Shown here: one piece after another, positions 36,383-44,413 of the stretch
Layout: each line of letters begins with the position of its first letter
Position numbering within the stretch: position 1 is the stretch's first letter
Source of the DNA: Noviherbaspirillum aridicola
Lineage (GTDB): Bacteria > Pseudomonadota > Gammaproteobacteria > Burkholderiales > Burkholderiaceae_D
Length of the DNA: 64,000 nucleotides
Assembly: GCF_019656455.1 (NCBI RefSeq)
Contig: NZ_BPMK01000001.1
Coordinates: forward strand, 1-64,000
Direction: 5' to 3'
Notes under the pieces: model-generated
What the model saw: the letters and a program-made list of their open reading frames with translations, nothing else
The model's database searches: none
What the model was told of the DNA's origin: nothing
Program-made: the position numbers and the translations under genes

Positions 36383-37030
36383 CTATTCCGCCGGCGCAGC
36401 CTCCGCCTCGACCAGCGCCAGCATGGTGTCGACCAGCTGCGGCAGCTGCCGGTAGCCGAGTGAAACCAGGTCGAGCCGGCCGTCGCGCTCCAGTACCAGC
36501 GCGGGAAAACCGTCCACGCCCCAGCGCCGTGTCTGCAGAAAGTCCTCCAGCGTCGCGCGCGCGGTCTCGTCGGACGCATACCGCTCCAGAAACGCCGCTT
36601 CATCGGTCTCCACACCCAGTCCGCGCAGCACGGGAACGGCGATCGCCGCCAGTGTCTGCGGCCGGGTGACATCGCGTCCCTCGGCATGGAAGGCGCGCAG
36701 GATCGCCGAACACACGGGCAGCGCGGCGGCCGGGGACAGCAGGCGTGCCGCCACCACCGCCCGGCAGGCCGCTTCGGTGTCGGGATTGAAGCCCGGGGTG
36801 GTCACCGCGCGGTCATCGAAGGGCAGTGCCGCGCGGGCCGCGACCTCCTGCCACTGTCCGCGCAGCCTGTCGATGTAGGCTTCATCGACCTGCGCCGCGC
36901 CCACGCGCAGGCCGCCGGCCACCACGTGCACCGGCAAGCCGGGCAGGGCTTCGCGGAGCGCTTCGAGTTCCGGGGTGATGCCGTAGCACCAGGCGCACAT
37001 GGGGTCGGCGATGTAGATCAGGCTGGCCAT
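36383..37030 (-). CDS. DsbA family oxidoreductase (FrnE-like)
   Basis: A 215-residue protein with a thioredoxin-fold start MASLIYIADPMCAWCYG (active-site CAWC) and an inserted helical domain, followed by RRWGVDGFPALVLERDG with the cis-Pro strand. No signal peptide is present, so it acts in the cytoplasm like FrnE/2-hydroxychromene-type members of the DsbA family. The start at 37030 places the redox motif near the N terminus; the open frame extends further upstream without homology. Confidence 0.85.
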   Translation of the reverse strand: MASLIYIADPMCAWCYGITPELEALREALPGLPVHVVAGGLRVGAAQVDEAYIDRLRGQWQEVAARAALPFDDRAVTTPGFNPDTEAACRAVVAARLLSPAAALPVCSAILRAFHAEGRDVTRPQTLAAIAVPVLRGLGVETDEAAFLERYASDETARATLEDFLQTRRWGVDGFPALVLERDGRLDLVSLGYRQLPQLVDTMLALVEAEAAPAE

Positions 37031-37262
37031 AACGATCCTTGGGTTTCGGAAGCTTCGCATGATAGACCCCGGCGCCGGCGCGGCTTTGGACGAGCACCCC
37101 GGGATTTCCGCGCCAGTTCTTGAAATAAGCCGGCTTCCGGCATGCCATTTCATGAACTACGGCTGCGATTGATGATCTATCGGGCAAGGCTCGGGACCCC
37201 GGTCCGGGCCTGCCAATTCCCCGCCCTCCTCGCGGGGCACCGCCAGATCTTGGAGAGGTTTT

Positions 37263-37979
37263 ATGCGTAGCGATTTTTTGCAGCGATTCGGACCGGAGAT
37301 TGACGAGGCGCACGAGAAGACGCGCCGGGATGTCATGAGGACGATCGAGGCACACGGCAGCAGGCCCATGGGGGACCTGCCCGACATGACCGAAGGCGAA
37401 CGCGCCAAATGGTTCTTCTGGAACCTGCACGAAAACCTGAGCGACTTCCGCAAGCTGGAGCCGACCCTGATCGGCCAGATCATGTGCACGCAGCTCACCG
37501 TCACCGATGGCCTGTCGATGGCGACCGAGCGCATGGGCATGGAAAAGAAGATCGCGCTCAACTGCCGCTGGCACCTGCGGCTCGCCTATTCTTCCTATCA
37601 GAACGAAGAGGCCTATTCCATCGGCGAGGGCCTGGTCGATCTGTCCGTCTGCAATACGCTGCCGACCGACCCGCCGCTGCAGAAGAACCAGAAGGGCTAT
37701 CTCGACAACGACAATTCCCTCTACCCGAACCAGCTCTATCTCTTCGGCTGGGTCACCGAGCCCGTCTGGAACGAAATCAAGTCCCACCTCTATACCCCGA
37801 TGCCGAACTGCCAGACCGACATCGTGCTGCGGGACGACTGCGTGTACCCGGTCAAGGCGGGCTTCGGTTTCGTCGCCGGGCCGCCGGGCGCGATCGGCAT
37901 CACCAACATGGAATTCCGCGTCTCCTCGCATACCGTCGAGCGTCGTTCCAACCGGCGCGCGGAAAGCCTGCAGCGCTGA
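37263..37979 (+). CDS. Unknown protein upstream of phasin
   Basis: A 238-residue soluble protein I do not recognise. Visible features are an amphipathic helical N terminus (DFLQRFGPEIDEAHEKTRRDVMRTIEAH), WFFWNLHENLSDFRKLEPTLIGQIMCTQLTVTDG, a repeated Tyr/Asn-rich part (YSSYQNEEAYSIGEGLVDLSVCNT) and a C-terminal NMEFRVSSHTVERRSNRR. The ribosome binding site GGAGAGG is strong. Its position directly before phaP might tie it to PHB granules, but there is no sequence proof. Confidence 0.75.
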   Translation: MRSDFLQRFGPEIDEAHEKTRRDVMRTIEAHGSRPMGDLPDMTEGERAKWFFWNLHENLSDFRKLEPTLIGQIMCTQLTVTDGLSMATERMGMEKKIALNCRWHLRLAYSSYQNEEAYSIGEGLVDLSVCNTLPTDPPLQKNQKGYLDNDNSLYPNQLYLFGWVTEPVWNEIKSHLYTPMPNCQTDIVLRDDCVYPVKAGFGFVAGPPGAIGITNMEFRVSSHTVERRSNRRAESLQR

Positions 37980-37991
37980 CCGAGGGTGCGC

Positions 37992-38074
37992 GCATTGCTT
38001 TATTGCAATGCACAAAATCATCATTGAAGTTGCCGTTGCCCTTCTCTAGAATGTGCCATGTTGCTACGCAACAT
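37992..38074 (+). promoter_or_regulatory. phaP promoter with PhaR/PhbF-type operator
   Basis: TTGAAG (38024-38029) and TAGAAT (38047-38052) are 17 bases apart, a good sigma-70 promoter. Just downstream, at 38058-38074, is the perfect dyad ATGTTGC-TAC-GCAACAT, containing TG-N-TGC-N3-GCAA as I recall it for PhbF/PhaR of Herbaspirillum. A second dyad GCATTGC-N6-GCAATGC lies upstream at 37992-38011, with TGC-AAT-GCA inside it. Blockage at the start site by the repressor would explain phasin induction when granules titrate PhaR. Confidence 0.72.
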
Positions 38075-38123
38075 ATAGCAGCAGGCGCCACCCTTACCCA
38101 CGTCAGCATTCAATGGAGATGAC

Positions 38124-38687
38124 ATGTTTCTGAACAAAGATCAGATTTCCGAGACCGCACGGTCAAACTTCGAGTCCCAGATCTCGCTGTACGCCGACTT
38201 CACCAGCAAAGCGCTGGAGAACCTGGAAAAGCTGGTCACGCTCAACCTCACCGCCAGCCGCGCGTCGCTCGAAGAAGCGGCATCGGCGACGCGTCAGATC
38301 CTCGGCGCCAAAGACCCGCAGGAGCTCATGTCGCTGGTCGCGGCACAGGCCCGTCCGAACATCGACAAGGCAGTGTCCTACGGCGGTCACCTCGTCAACA
38401 TCGCCGCCAGCATGCAGACCGAGATGGGCAAGCTCGCCGAAGCGCAGGTAAGCCGGTTCGGACAGCGCTTCAACGGCATCGTCGAGGAAGCCGCGCGCAA
38501 TGCGCCCACCGGCGACAACATGGCGGCCTTCTTCAAGTCGGCGCTCGACAAGGCCAACTCCAACTACGAGCAGTTTGCCCGCGGCACCCGTCAGGCGACG
38601 GAAGCCTTCACCGGCACCGCCGCGTCGACCGCCGCACCTGTCGCCGCGCAGGCGGCGTCGACGGTGTCGTCGACCGTCAAGGCCTGA
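38124..38687 (+). CDS. phaP: Phasin family protein
   Basis: A 187-residue phasin. The mostly helical, coiled N-terminal part (QISETARSNFESQISLYADFTSKALENLEKLVTLNL) and the typical QILGAKDPQELMSLVAAQARPNIDKAVSYGGHLVNIA match PhaP of Cupriavidus-type PHA producers. The C terminus is a low-complexity Ala/Thr/Val tail. It coats polyhydroxybutyrate granules and limits their coalescence. Its promoter region contains the dyads described at 37992-38074 and it ends at a clear terminator, so it is monocistronic. Confidence 0.94.
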   Translation: MFLNKDQISETARSNFESQISLYADFTSKALENLEKLVTLNLTASRASLEEAASATRQILGAKDPQELMSLVAAQARPNIDKAVSYGGHLVNIAASMQTEMGKLAEAQVSRFGQRFNGIVEEAARNAPTGDNMAAFFKSALDKANSNYEQFARGTRQATEAFTGTAASTAAPVAAQAASTVSSTVKA

Positions 38688-38705
38688 TCGATCGCAGCAG
38701 ACAGG

Positions 38706-38729
38706 GGCCGCGGCAACGCGGCCTTTTTT
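38706..38729 (+). terminator. Intrinsic terminator after phaP
   Basis: GGCCGCG-GCAA-CGCGGCC forms a 7-bp stem with a tetraloop and is followed by six T residues, 18 bases past the phaP stop. Confidence 0.85.
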
Positions 38730-39289
38730 CATTGGGCCATCCGCATTCCCGTTGGGAAGCGCGGCGCCCCTTCTTCCGCTTCGACGCCGCTCGCGTTGGC
38801 AATGAAGGAAATCGCATGGTAGTAACCGGCCAGTGCGAGCAGTTCGAGCAACTGCACGTCACTGAACTCTTTCGCCAGCAACTGCCACAAATCCTCGCCT
38901 GCCGTTGCGTGCCGGTGGAGCGCGTCCGCCAGTCTCAGAATCAGGGCATCCCTGGGATTCCAGGCCGGTCCCACCGTTTCCTCGCAGGTCGCAGCAAGCT
39001 CGTCGGGGCTCAGGCCGGCGCGCCGCGAAAAAAACGCGGCATGCACGCCCCACTCGTATTCGGCGCCGCAGCGCGCGCAGGTGCGCAGGATCATGAGCTC
39101 GCGGTCGCGCAGCGGAAGCGGCCCGGGGTCGAGCAGGGCGCCGGCAAACATGCGTTCGAGGACGCGCGGGCTGCGCGCCATGGTACGAAAGAGCTTCAGG
39201 GGCTCGCTGCCGGGCGGAGTGATTCTGGTAAACAGGTCGGCCGCGGGCTGCGGGTAGGGCGAGGGAATGGGGGTAATGCGGGCGGTCAT
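38729..39289 (-). CDS. Carboxymuconolactone decarboxylase family protein
   Basis: A 186-residue CMD/AhpD-fold protein. The conserved helix ELMILRTCARCGAEYEWGVHAAFFSRRAGLSPDEL contains a CxxCxxxYEWxxH motif: Cys and Glu/His residues typical of the family, though the second Cys spacing (CARC) differs from AhpD. ILRLADALHRHATAGEDLW and YYHAISFIAN follow. Members decarboxylate, isomerise or act as thiol antioxidants; the role here is open. ATG at 39289 follows GAGGAG. It is divergent from the HxlR regulator, its likely controller. The stop overlaps the phaP terminator. Confidence 0.85.
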   Translation of the reverse strand: MTARITPIPSPYPQPAADLFTRITPPGSEPLKLFRTMARSPRVLERMFAGALLDPGPLPLRDRELMILRTCARCGAEYEWGVHAAFFSRRAGLSPDELAATCEETVGPAWNPRDALILRLADALHRHATAGEDLWQLLAKEFSDVQLLELLALAGYYHAISFIANASGVEAEEGAPRFPTGMRMAQ

Positions 39290-39343
39290 GCCGGTCTCCT
39301 CGTTCGTGGAAGATGGGGTTCTCGGTACGGTTCTGTACAGAGA

Positions 39344-39382
39344 ACTACGTTTACTGTAGCATAGCGCTACCTTAACTGTAGT
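39344..39382. promoter_or_regulatory. HxlR control region with repeated ACTGTAG boxes
   Basis: Outer arms ACTAC/GTAGT enclose a dyad GTAGC-N5-GCTAC (39356-39370), and ACTGTAG occurs twice in the same orientation 22 bp apart. This lies between the divergent CMD protein and hxlR genes and looks like a dimer-binding site set, with the protein inferred. Confidence 0.45.
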
Positions 39383-39391
39383 GAGGAGATT

Positions 39392-39778
39392 ATGGCTGTA
39401 CCTACTCCGGGATCGCGGGTGCGCGGGTCGCAGACCGGCAGGCCGGTCATGGCCCTGCTGGACCTGCTGGGGCGGCGCTGGCTGCTCCGCATATTGTGGG
39501 AGCTGCGCAATGATGCGCGCCTGAGCTTCCGCGAACTGCGCGAACGCTGCGACGGCATGTCGCCGACCGTGCTCAATCAGCGCCTGCGCGAGATGCGCGA
39601 CGCCGGCATCGTCGAACTGGAAGAGCCGGGAGGCTACGCGCTGACCAGACCGGGCAACCAGCTGCTCGAGGCCCTGCTGCCGCTGCAGCGGTGGTCGGAA
39701 CACTGGCAGCGGCGGATGCAGAAGCAGGCCGCCGCGGAGGAAAAGCCGGCGCGCAAGACCACGCGCGCCGCCAGGTAG
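39392..39778 (+). CDS. HxlR family transcriptional regulator
   Basis: A 128-residue winged-helix protein. LLGRRWLLRILWELRNDARLSFRELRERCDGMSPTVLNQRLREMRDAGIVELEE is the HxlR core, followed by LTRPGNQLLEALLPLQRWSEHW. The C-terminal 15 residues are lysine/arginine-rich. Members respond to formaldehyde, quinones or hypochlorite. It diverges from the CMD-type gene; the repeats at 39344-39382 lie between them. Confidence 0.9.
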   Translation: MAVPTPGSRVRGSQTGRPVMALLDLLGRRWLLRILWELRNDARLSFRELRERCDGMSPTVLNQRLREMRDAGIVELEEPGGYALTRPGNQLLEALLPLQRWSEHWQRRMQKQAAAEEKPARKTTRAAR

Positions 39779-39793
39779 AAATTTTTCAAAGGC

Positions 39794-40012
39794 TCAGGCG
39801 GCCGCCACACGGATGCGCAGGTCGCCGAGCGTCACCGTCTGTCCGGGCCGGATCTTGCAGGTCTTGCGCAGTTCCGGCTTGCCGTCCACCGACACCGCGC
39901 CGCTGGCCACCAGCGCCTTGCCGGCGCCTCCGCTGTCGACGACGCCCACCAGTTTCAGGAGCTGATTGAGCTCCACGTACTCGCCCTGTACCGCGAAATC
40001 AAGCGTTTGCAT
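39794..40012 (-). CDS. S4 domain RNA-binding protein (YbcJ-like)
   Basis: A 72-residue protein made almost wholly of an S4 domain: EYVELNQLLKLVGVVDSGGAGKALVASGAVSVDGKPELRKTCKIRPGQTVTLGD. It binds RNA, as in small YbcJ/RlmB-associated proteins. I use the ATG at 40012; the frame continues to a TTG at 40024. It overlaps the end of the upstream gene by 14 bases, so the two are one transcript. Confidence 0.88.
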   Translation of the reverse strand: MQTLDFAVQGEYVELNQLLKLVGVVDSGGAGKALVASGAVSVDGKPELRKTCKIRPGQTVTLGDLRIRVAAA

Positions 40013-40289
40013 GCCGGCCTCCAAGTTGCTGGGCGGCCTTGTCCAGCCATGTCGAGAGGCCGGTCTGCAAGTCTTCGTGGCTGAAGGAGCAGCTCTCCTC
40101 GGTGAACAGGCTTCCCGCTTCCATGCGGCCGAGCAGATCCTCCATCACCTGGCCGTAGCGCGGCGGCAGCGCCGCCAGCAGGGACGACTGGGCGCGCCAG
40201 ACCTGGCAGAAACTGCCGATGGATATGCGTTTTTGCTGCAGCGCCTGCAGGCTGGCACGCATGGCGCCGAGGGCGTCGTCATGACTCAT
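39999..40289 (-). CDS. Small hypothetical helical protein
   Basis: A 96-residue protein, mainly helical (DDALGAMRASLQALQQKRISIGSFCQVWRAQSSLLAALP and a C-terminal amphipathic helix). I do not recognise the family. It is 3' overlapped by the S4 protein gene and follows the zinc-peptidase gene by 32 bases on the same strand, so the group may be one operon. Confidence 0.7.
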   Translation of the reverse strand: MSHDDALGAMRASLQALQQKRISIGSFCQVWRAQSSLLAALPPRYGQVMEDLLGRMEAGSLFTEESCSFSHEDLQTGLSTWLDKAAQQLGGRHANA

Positions 40290-40321
40290 TGAAGTGTTTC
40301 TTCGCGAAAAAGAGCGCCATT

Positions 40322-41179
40322 TTAGAGCCGATCCGTCTCGAAGGTATTGCAGGCGCCGACCTTTCCGCTCTCGATGCCCCGCCGGAACCAGCGCACCCGC
40401 TGTTCCGAGCTGCCGTGGGTGAAGGAGTCGGGCACCACCTGTCCCTGCGACTGCCGCTGCAGCGCGTCGTCGCCGATGGCGCTGGCCGCGTTGAGCGCGG
40501 CTTCCACGTCGCCGGACTCCAGGATGCTGCGGGCGCGGTTGGCGTGATAGGCCCAGACGCCGGCGAAGCAGTCCGCCTGCAACTCCAGGCGCACCGACAG
40601 GGCATTGGCCTGAGCTTCCGGCACGCGCCGGCGCGCCGCCTGCACGCGCTCGGAAATCCCGGTCAGCTGCTGCACATGATGGCCCACCTCATGCGCGATC
40701 ACATAGGCCTGCGCGAACTCTCCCGACACGCGGAAGCGTTCCTTCATCAGCTGGTAGAACTCGAGATCAATATAGATCTGCTGGTCGGCCGGGCAATAAA
40801 AGGGGCCCATCGCGGATTGCCCGGTGCCGCAGGCCGTCGGCGTGGCGCCGGAGAACAGCACCAGGCGCGGCTTGTCGTAACGCGAGCCCTCGGCGGCGAA
40901 CAGTTCGGTCCAGGTGTCCTCGGTGTCGGCCAGGACGGTCGAGACGAATTTCGCCATCCGGTCGTCGGCCGGCGGCGCGCGCCCGACTTCCGCTACCTGG
41001 GGGGAGCCGCCGGACAGCAGATTGAGCACCGTCACCGGATCGACGCCAAAAAACAGGGATGCCACGAGCGCGATGACGACGGTGCCGAGGCCAACGGACT
41101 TGCCGCCGAAGCCGATGCCGCCACCGCCGCCCCGGCGGTCTTCCACGTTTTCGCTTTCGCGATTGCCTTCCCAGCGCAT
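40322..41179 (-). CDS. Neutral zinc metallopeptidase (YpfJ-like)
   Basis: A 285-residue membrane-anchored protein. After an acidic glycine-rich N terminus a single hydrophobic segment (VGLGTVVIALVASLFFG) precedes the extracytoplasmic YpfJ-type domain with AQAYVIAHEVGHHVQQLTG, the zinc-ligand HExxH, then a downstream LELQADCFAGVWAYH supplying the third ligand. The start at 41179 (MRWEGN) matches family members; upstream frame adds only 13 residues. Confidence 0.9.
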   Translation of the reverse strand: MRWEGNRESENVEDRRGGGGGIGFGGKSVGLGTVVIALVASLFFGVDPVTVLNLLSGGSPQVAEVGRAPPADDRMAKFVSTVLADTEDTWTELFAAEGSRYDKPRLVLFSGATPTACGTGQSAMGPFYCPADQQIYIDLEFYQLMKERFRVSGEFAQAYVIAHEVGHHVQQLTGISERVQAARRRVPEAQANALSVRLELQADCFAGVWAYHANRARSILESGDVEAALNAASAIGDDALQRQSQGQVVPDSFTHGSSEQRVRWFRRGIESGKVGACNTFETDRL

Positions 41180-41230
41180 GCGAGCCTCCGTTGTTCGATG
41201 GTCGCAGCCGGCATGCAAAAACCGGGCTAG

Positions 41231-42592
41231 CTACAGGAGTCGGGCCAGCAATGCCTTGTCGAAACGCGGATCGAGCGGGATCAGCACCTTATGGCCGCTG
41301 CCGGCCGCCACCTCCAACGGCCTGCCCTCGACGTCGCGCATCTGCTCGAGGACGATTTCCCGGTTGCCCCGGGGGTGGATCACTTCGAGCCGGTCGCCGA
41401 CGGCGAAGCGGTTCTTGACCTCGACCTCGGCCCAGCCCTCGCGCATGGCGATCACATCGCCGACGTAGTGGCTGCGATTGAGCTCGGAAACGCCCGATAG
41501 ATAGTTCTGGTATTCCTGGGTGTGATGGCGCTGGTAGAAACCGTCGGTGTAGCCGCGGTTGGCCAGGCCCTGCAGTTCGCCCAGCAGGGACGGGTCGAAA
41601 GGACGTCCGGCCACTGCGTCGTGGATCGCGCGTCGGTAGACCTGCGCGGTGCGCGCCACGTAGTAGAGCGACTTTGTACGGCCCTCGATCTTGAGCGAGT
41701 CGACGCCGATCTTCACCAGCCGCTCGACATGCTCGACCGCGCGCAGGTCCTTGGAATTCAGGATGTAGGTGCCGTGCTCGTCTTCCAGGATGGGCATCAG
41801 CTGGCCGGGTCGGCCGGCTTCCTCGATCAGGTAGCTGCGGTCCGCCAGCGGATGGCGACGCGCGTCGCCGAGCGCGGCGAATGTGCCGTTCGCCTGTTCC
41901 AGCGCCTGGCCATAGTCGAAGCGCACCGTCTGCACCGCCTGGCCGATGTCGCCGGTGGCGTCCTCCTGCGCATTGCTCACCTTGTAATCCCATCGGCAGG
42001 AGTTGGTGCAGGTACCCTGGTTGGCGTCGCGGTGATTGAAATAGCCGGACAGCAGGCAGCGGCCGGAGTAGGCGATGCACAGCGCGCCGTGCACGAACAC
42101 CTCGAGTTCCATGTCGGGACACTGCTGGCGGATCTCTTCGATTTCGTCGAGCGACAGTTCGCGCGACAGGATGACCCGCGTCAGGCCCATGCGCTGCCAG
42201 AACTTCACGTCGGCCCAGTTCACCGCATTGGCCTGCACCGACAGGTGCACCGGCACGTCCGGCCAGGTCTCGCGCACGAGCATGATCAGGCCCGGGTCGG
42301 CCATGATCAGCGCATCGGGCTTCATCGCGATCACGGGCGCCATGTCGCGCAGATAGGTCTTGAGCTTGCTGTTGTGGGCGAAGATGTTGCTGGCGACGAA
42401 GAACAGCTTGCCGCGCGCATGCGCCTCGCCGATGCCGCGCTCGAGCATCTCCAGGGTGGAGAACTCATTGTTGCGGGCGCGCAGGCTGTAGCGCGGCTGG
42501 CCCGCATAGACGGCATCGGCGCCGTAGTCGAAGGCGGCATGCATTTTCGCCAGCGAGCCGGCGGGAAGGAGGAGTTCTGGAGCGCGAGGCAT
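41231..42592 (-). CDS. trhP: tRNA hydroxylation protein TrhP (U32 peptidase family, YegQ)
   Basis: A 453-residue U32-family protein. ELLLPAGSLAKMHAAFDYGADAVYAGQPRYSLRAR, the LEVFVHGALCIAYSGRCLLSGYF core and the Cys pattern NQGTCTNSCRWDY match YegQ/TrhP, which together with prephenate supply makes 5-hydroxyuridine in tRNA. The KIEGRTKSLYYVARTAQVYR helix follows. It precedes the zinc-peptidase gene by 51 bases on the same strand. The ATG at 42592 is canonical. Confidence 0.9.
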   Translation of the reverse strand: MPRAPELLLPAGSLAKMHAAFDYGADAVYAGQPRYSLRARNNEFSTLEMLERGIGEAHARGKLFFVASNIFAHNSKLKTYLRDMAPVIAMKPDALIMADPGLIMLVRETWPDVPVHLSVQANAVNWADVKFWQRMGLTRVILSRELSLDEIEEIRQQCPDMELEVFVHGALCIAYSGRCLLSGYFNHRDANQGTCTNSCRWDYKVSNAQEDATGDIGQAVQTVRFDYGQALEQANGTFAALGDARRHPLADRSYLIEEAGRPGQLMPILEDEHGTYILNSKDLRAVEHVERLVKIGVDSLKIEGRTKSLYYVARTAQVYRRAIHDAVAGRPFDPSLLGELQGLANRGYTDGFYQRHHTQEYQNYLSGVSELNRSHYVGDVIAMREGWAEVEVKNRFAVGDRLEVIHPRGNREIVLEQMRDVEGRPLEVAAGSGHKVLIPLDPRFDKALLARLL

Positions 42593-42693
42593 GGGCAGGG
42601 TACGGGAAAACGGAAGGCGCCGATTATACCTTCCGCGTCCGCCCGATCCTGCCCGGGCAGCCTCACAAAATGACGATGGCGACGACTGCGATA

Positions 42694-43068
42694 TCAGAGC
42701 AGCGGCTGCTTGGTGACCGCGACTTTCAGGATGTAGGCAAACAGCAGCAGTGCGACGACGAAGGCGGTCGCGCGTACGCCCCTGGACCTGCCGGGGCGCA
42801 GTGCAACGGAGCCGGCGACGATGTAGCCGACCAGCGCCAGCACCTTTGCCGTGAGCCAGGCCTGGACGAACGGATACATGCCGCTGATGAAGACCAGCGC
42901 CAGCGCACTGGCGAGCAGCAGGGTGTCGATCACATGCGGCGCGATGCGCAGGACGCGCTTTTGCAGCAGCGTCGAACCCGCCAGCATCATGATGCCGCGG
43001 CCAAGGAAAAGGAGTCCGCTCAGGATGGCGAAACTCATGTGCATGTGTTTGATGGCGAGATAGCTCAT
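42694..43068 (-). CDS. SirB2 family membrane protein
   Basis: A 124-residue protein with four hydrophobic segments and the SirB2 pattern MSYLAIKHMHMSFAILSGLLFLGRG, PHVIDTLLLASALALVF and LALVGYIVAGSVALR. SirB2 proteins are small inner-membrane proteins of unknown function. ATG at 43068 fits family starts; the frame upstream adds 16 residues with no support. It is transcribed away from the small gene at 43253. Confidence 0.87.
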   Translation of the reverse strand: MSYLAIKHMHMSFAILSGLLFLGRGIMMLAGSTLLQKRVLRIAPHVIDTLLLASALALVFISGMYPFVQAWLTAKVLALVGYIVAGSVALRPGRSRGVRATAFVVALLLFAYILKVAVTKQPLL

Positions 43069-43252
43069 GTGTGAAGTGATTCCGCGGCGCGGAGAGTGGT
43101 CATTAAGGCTTCTCATTCTATCAACGTGCGCTAATTGCTATCCGGATACATATATTTCTCGCGAATACCAGACATCCGCATCGGTAATTGGATTTAGCCT
43201 GCGGCGGTCCATACACTGCAATGCGTAGGGAAATCAAACAGAGGAATACACC

Positions 43253-43489
43253 ATGTCCACCATGACCATCGCTTCACCCGCACATGTCGCCGGCTCGAGC
43301 TACCTGGAAAACGTCGGCGTCGCCGCACGTAACCTGCTCGCCGCGATCTTCGCAGTCCGTCCGCAAGCTCCCGTCGCCGAGAAGACCGACGAAGTCTCCA
43401 TCGCCAAGCTGTACCGCATGGCCGCTTCGTATGACTCCGTGATGCCGAACCTCGCGCAGGAACTGCGCACCATCGCACTGCGCGCGTAA
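43253..43489 (+). CDS. Small hypothetical protein
   Basis: A 78-residue protein: MSTMTIASPAHVAGSSYLENVGVAARNLLAAIFAVRP, then a charged linker and VSIAKLYRMAASYDSVMPNLAQELRTIA. It has no motif I can name; the pattern (hydrophobic helix, then amphipathic helix) resembles small conserved proteins of Oxalobacteraceae. A good AGAGGA precedes the ATG and a strong terminator follows, so it is a real single gene. Confidence 0.75.
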   Translation: MSTMTIASPAHVAGSSYLENVGVAARNLLAAIFAVRPQAPVAEKTDEVSIAKLYRMAASYDSVMPNLAQELRTIALRA

Positions 43490-43530
43490 ATCCAGACCAT
43501 GCCGGCGCGAGCCGGCGGCAGATACCGCAT

Positions 43531-43566
43531 CGGGCGGCGCATCAATGCGCCGCCCGATTCTTTTTT
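43531..43566 (+). terminator. Intrinsic terminator after the 78-residue gene
   Basis: A perfect 12-bp stem CGGGCGGCGCAT/ATGCGCCGCCCG closed by only two unpaired bases is followed by ATTC and six Ts. It ends five bases before the alkB stop on the other strand and may serve both. Confidence 0.85.
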
Positions 43567-43571
43567 GGCAT

Positions 43572-44186
43572 TCAATCCAGGATCAGGCGGAAGGTGAGAT
43601 TGATGCGCGGCCCGCATGCCTGCGTTTCCTTCGGCACCGCGTGCCGCCAGCAGCTTTGCGTCGGTCCTTCCATCAGCAGCAGGCTGCCGTTCTCGAGCGG
43701 AATGCTGATGGCATCGAGGTCCTTGCGGCGGCGGTGACGCAGCCGGAAGCGCCGGGTTTCCCCAAACGACACCGATGCGATCGCGGGCGCCGACCCGAGT
43801 TCGGCTTCGTCGTCGCTGTGCCAGCCCACGCTGTCGTTTTCATTCCGGTAAAGATTCAGCAGCACGCTGTTGTAGCGATGCCCTGTGGCGCGTTCCACAT
43901 CGGCGCGCACGCGCAGCAGGACGGGCGTCCAGGGCAGCGGTTCGAAACGCCTGCCGGAATAGCGGTAGGTACGGCCGGCGTCGCCGTACCATGCGGACAG
44001 GCGGGGCTGCAGCCGTTCCCGGCCCCCGATCAGGATGCGCTCCTGGCGCCATGCGATCTCTTCGCGCAGGGCATGCATCAGCGCCGCGCTCTCTTCCGGG
44101 CCATAGAAATGCGTGGCGACATGCAGCGCCGCATCCTGCAGCGGCACCGGCTGCAGGCGCTTGCCGTCGTCGCACAGATCCATCAT
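43572..44186 (-). CDS. alkB: Alpha-ketoglutarate-dependent dioxygenase, AlkB family
   Basis: A 204-residue Fe(II)/2-oxoglutarate dioxygenase. The iron ligands are the His and Asp in VGWHSDDE and the later His in CWRHAVPKE, and the 2-oxoglutarate-binding Arg is in RINLTFRLI. RHRRRKDLDAISIPLENGSLLLMEG is the family's substrate-lid region. It repairs alkylated DNA or RNA by oxidative demethylation. Its start overlaps the end of the DUF1653 gene by four bases (ATGA), and the operon is thioesterase, DUF1653, alkB. Confidence 0.92.
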   Translation of the reverse strand: MMDLCDDGKRLQPVPLQDAALHVATHFYGPEESAALMHALREEIAWRQERILIGGRERLQPRLSAWYGDAGRTYRYSGRRFEPLPWTPVLLRVRADVERATGHRYNSVLLNLYRNENDSVGWHSDDEAELGSAPAIASVSFGETRRFRLRHRRRKDLDAISIPLENGSLLLMEGPTQSCWRHAVPKETQACGPRINLTFRLILD

Positions 44187-44413
44187 TCGAGGCAGCGGAA
44201 GCGCGGCACGCGCCGCCCGTCCACCACCACCTCCTCGAAAAACATGCGGGCTTCGCGGTGCACCAGCTGCGGCCAGTCGGTCTCGTACAGCGGACGGTAG
44301 ACGACGCAGACTTCGCCGGTCTCGGTATTGCGGGACAGCCCGAGCACGAAATACTTCGCGCCCTTGTAGTGTTCGTACACACCCGGGCGCACGGTGCGCG
44401 GCGTGTCGCTCAT
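44183..44413 (-). CDS. DUF1653 domain protein
   Basis: A 76-residue protein: VRPGVYEHYKGAKYFVLGLSRNTETGEVCVVYRPLYETDWPQLVHREARMFFEEVVVDGRRVPRF, the core of DUF1653. The function is unknown. It is coupled on both sides: its start overlaps the thioesterase stop by four bases, and its stop overlaps the alkB start by four. Confidence 0.88.
   Translation of the reverse strand: MSDTPRTVRPGVYEHYKGAKYFVLGLSRNTETGEVCVVYRPLYETDWPQLVHREARMFFEEVVVDGRRVPRFRCLE

Noticed and set aside
42048-43068. Longer start for the SirB2-type gene at 43116
   Set aside because: The extra 16 residues are basic and unlike the family; the ATG at 43068 starts with the conserved MSYLAIKHMHM.
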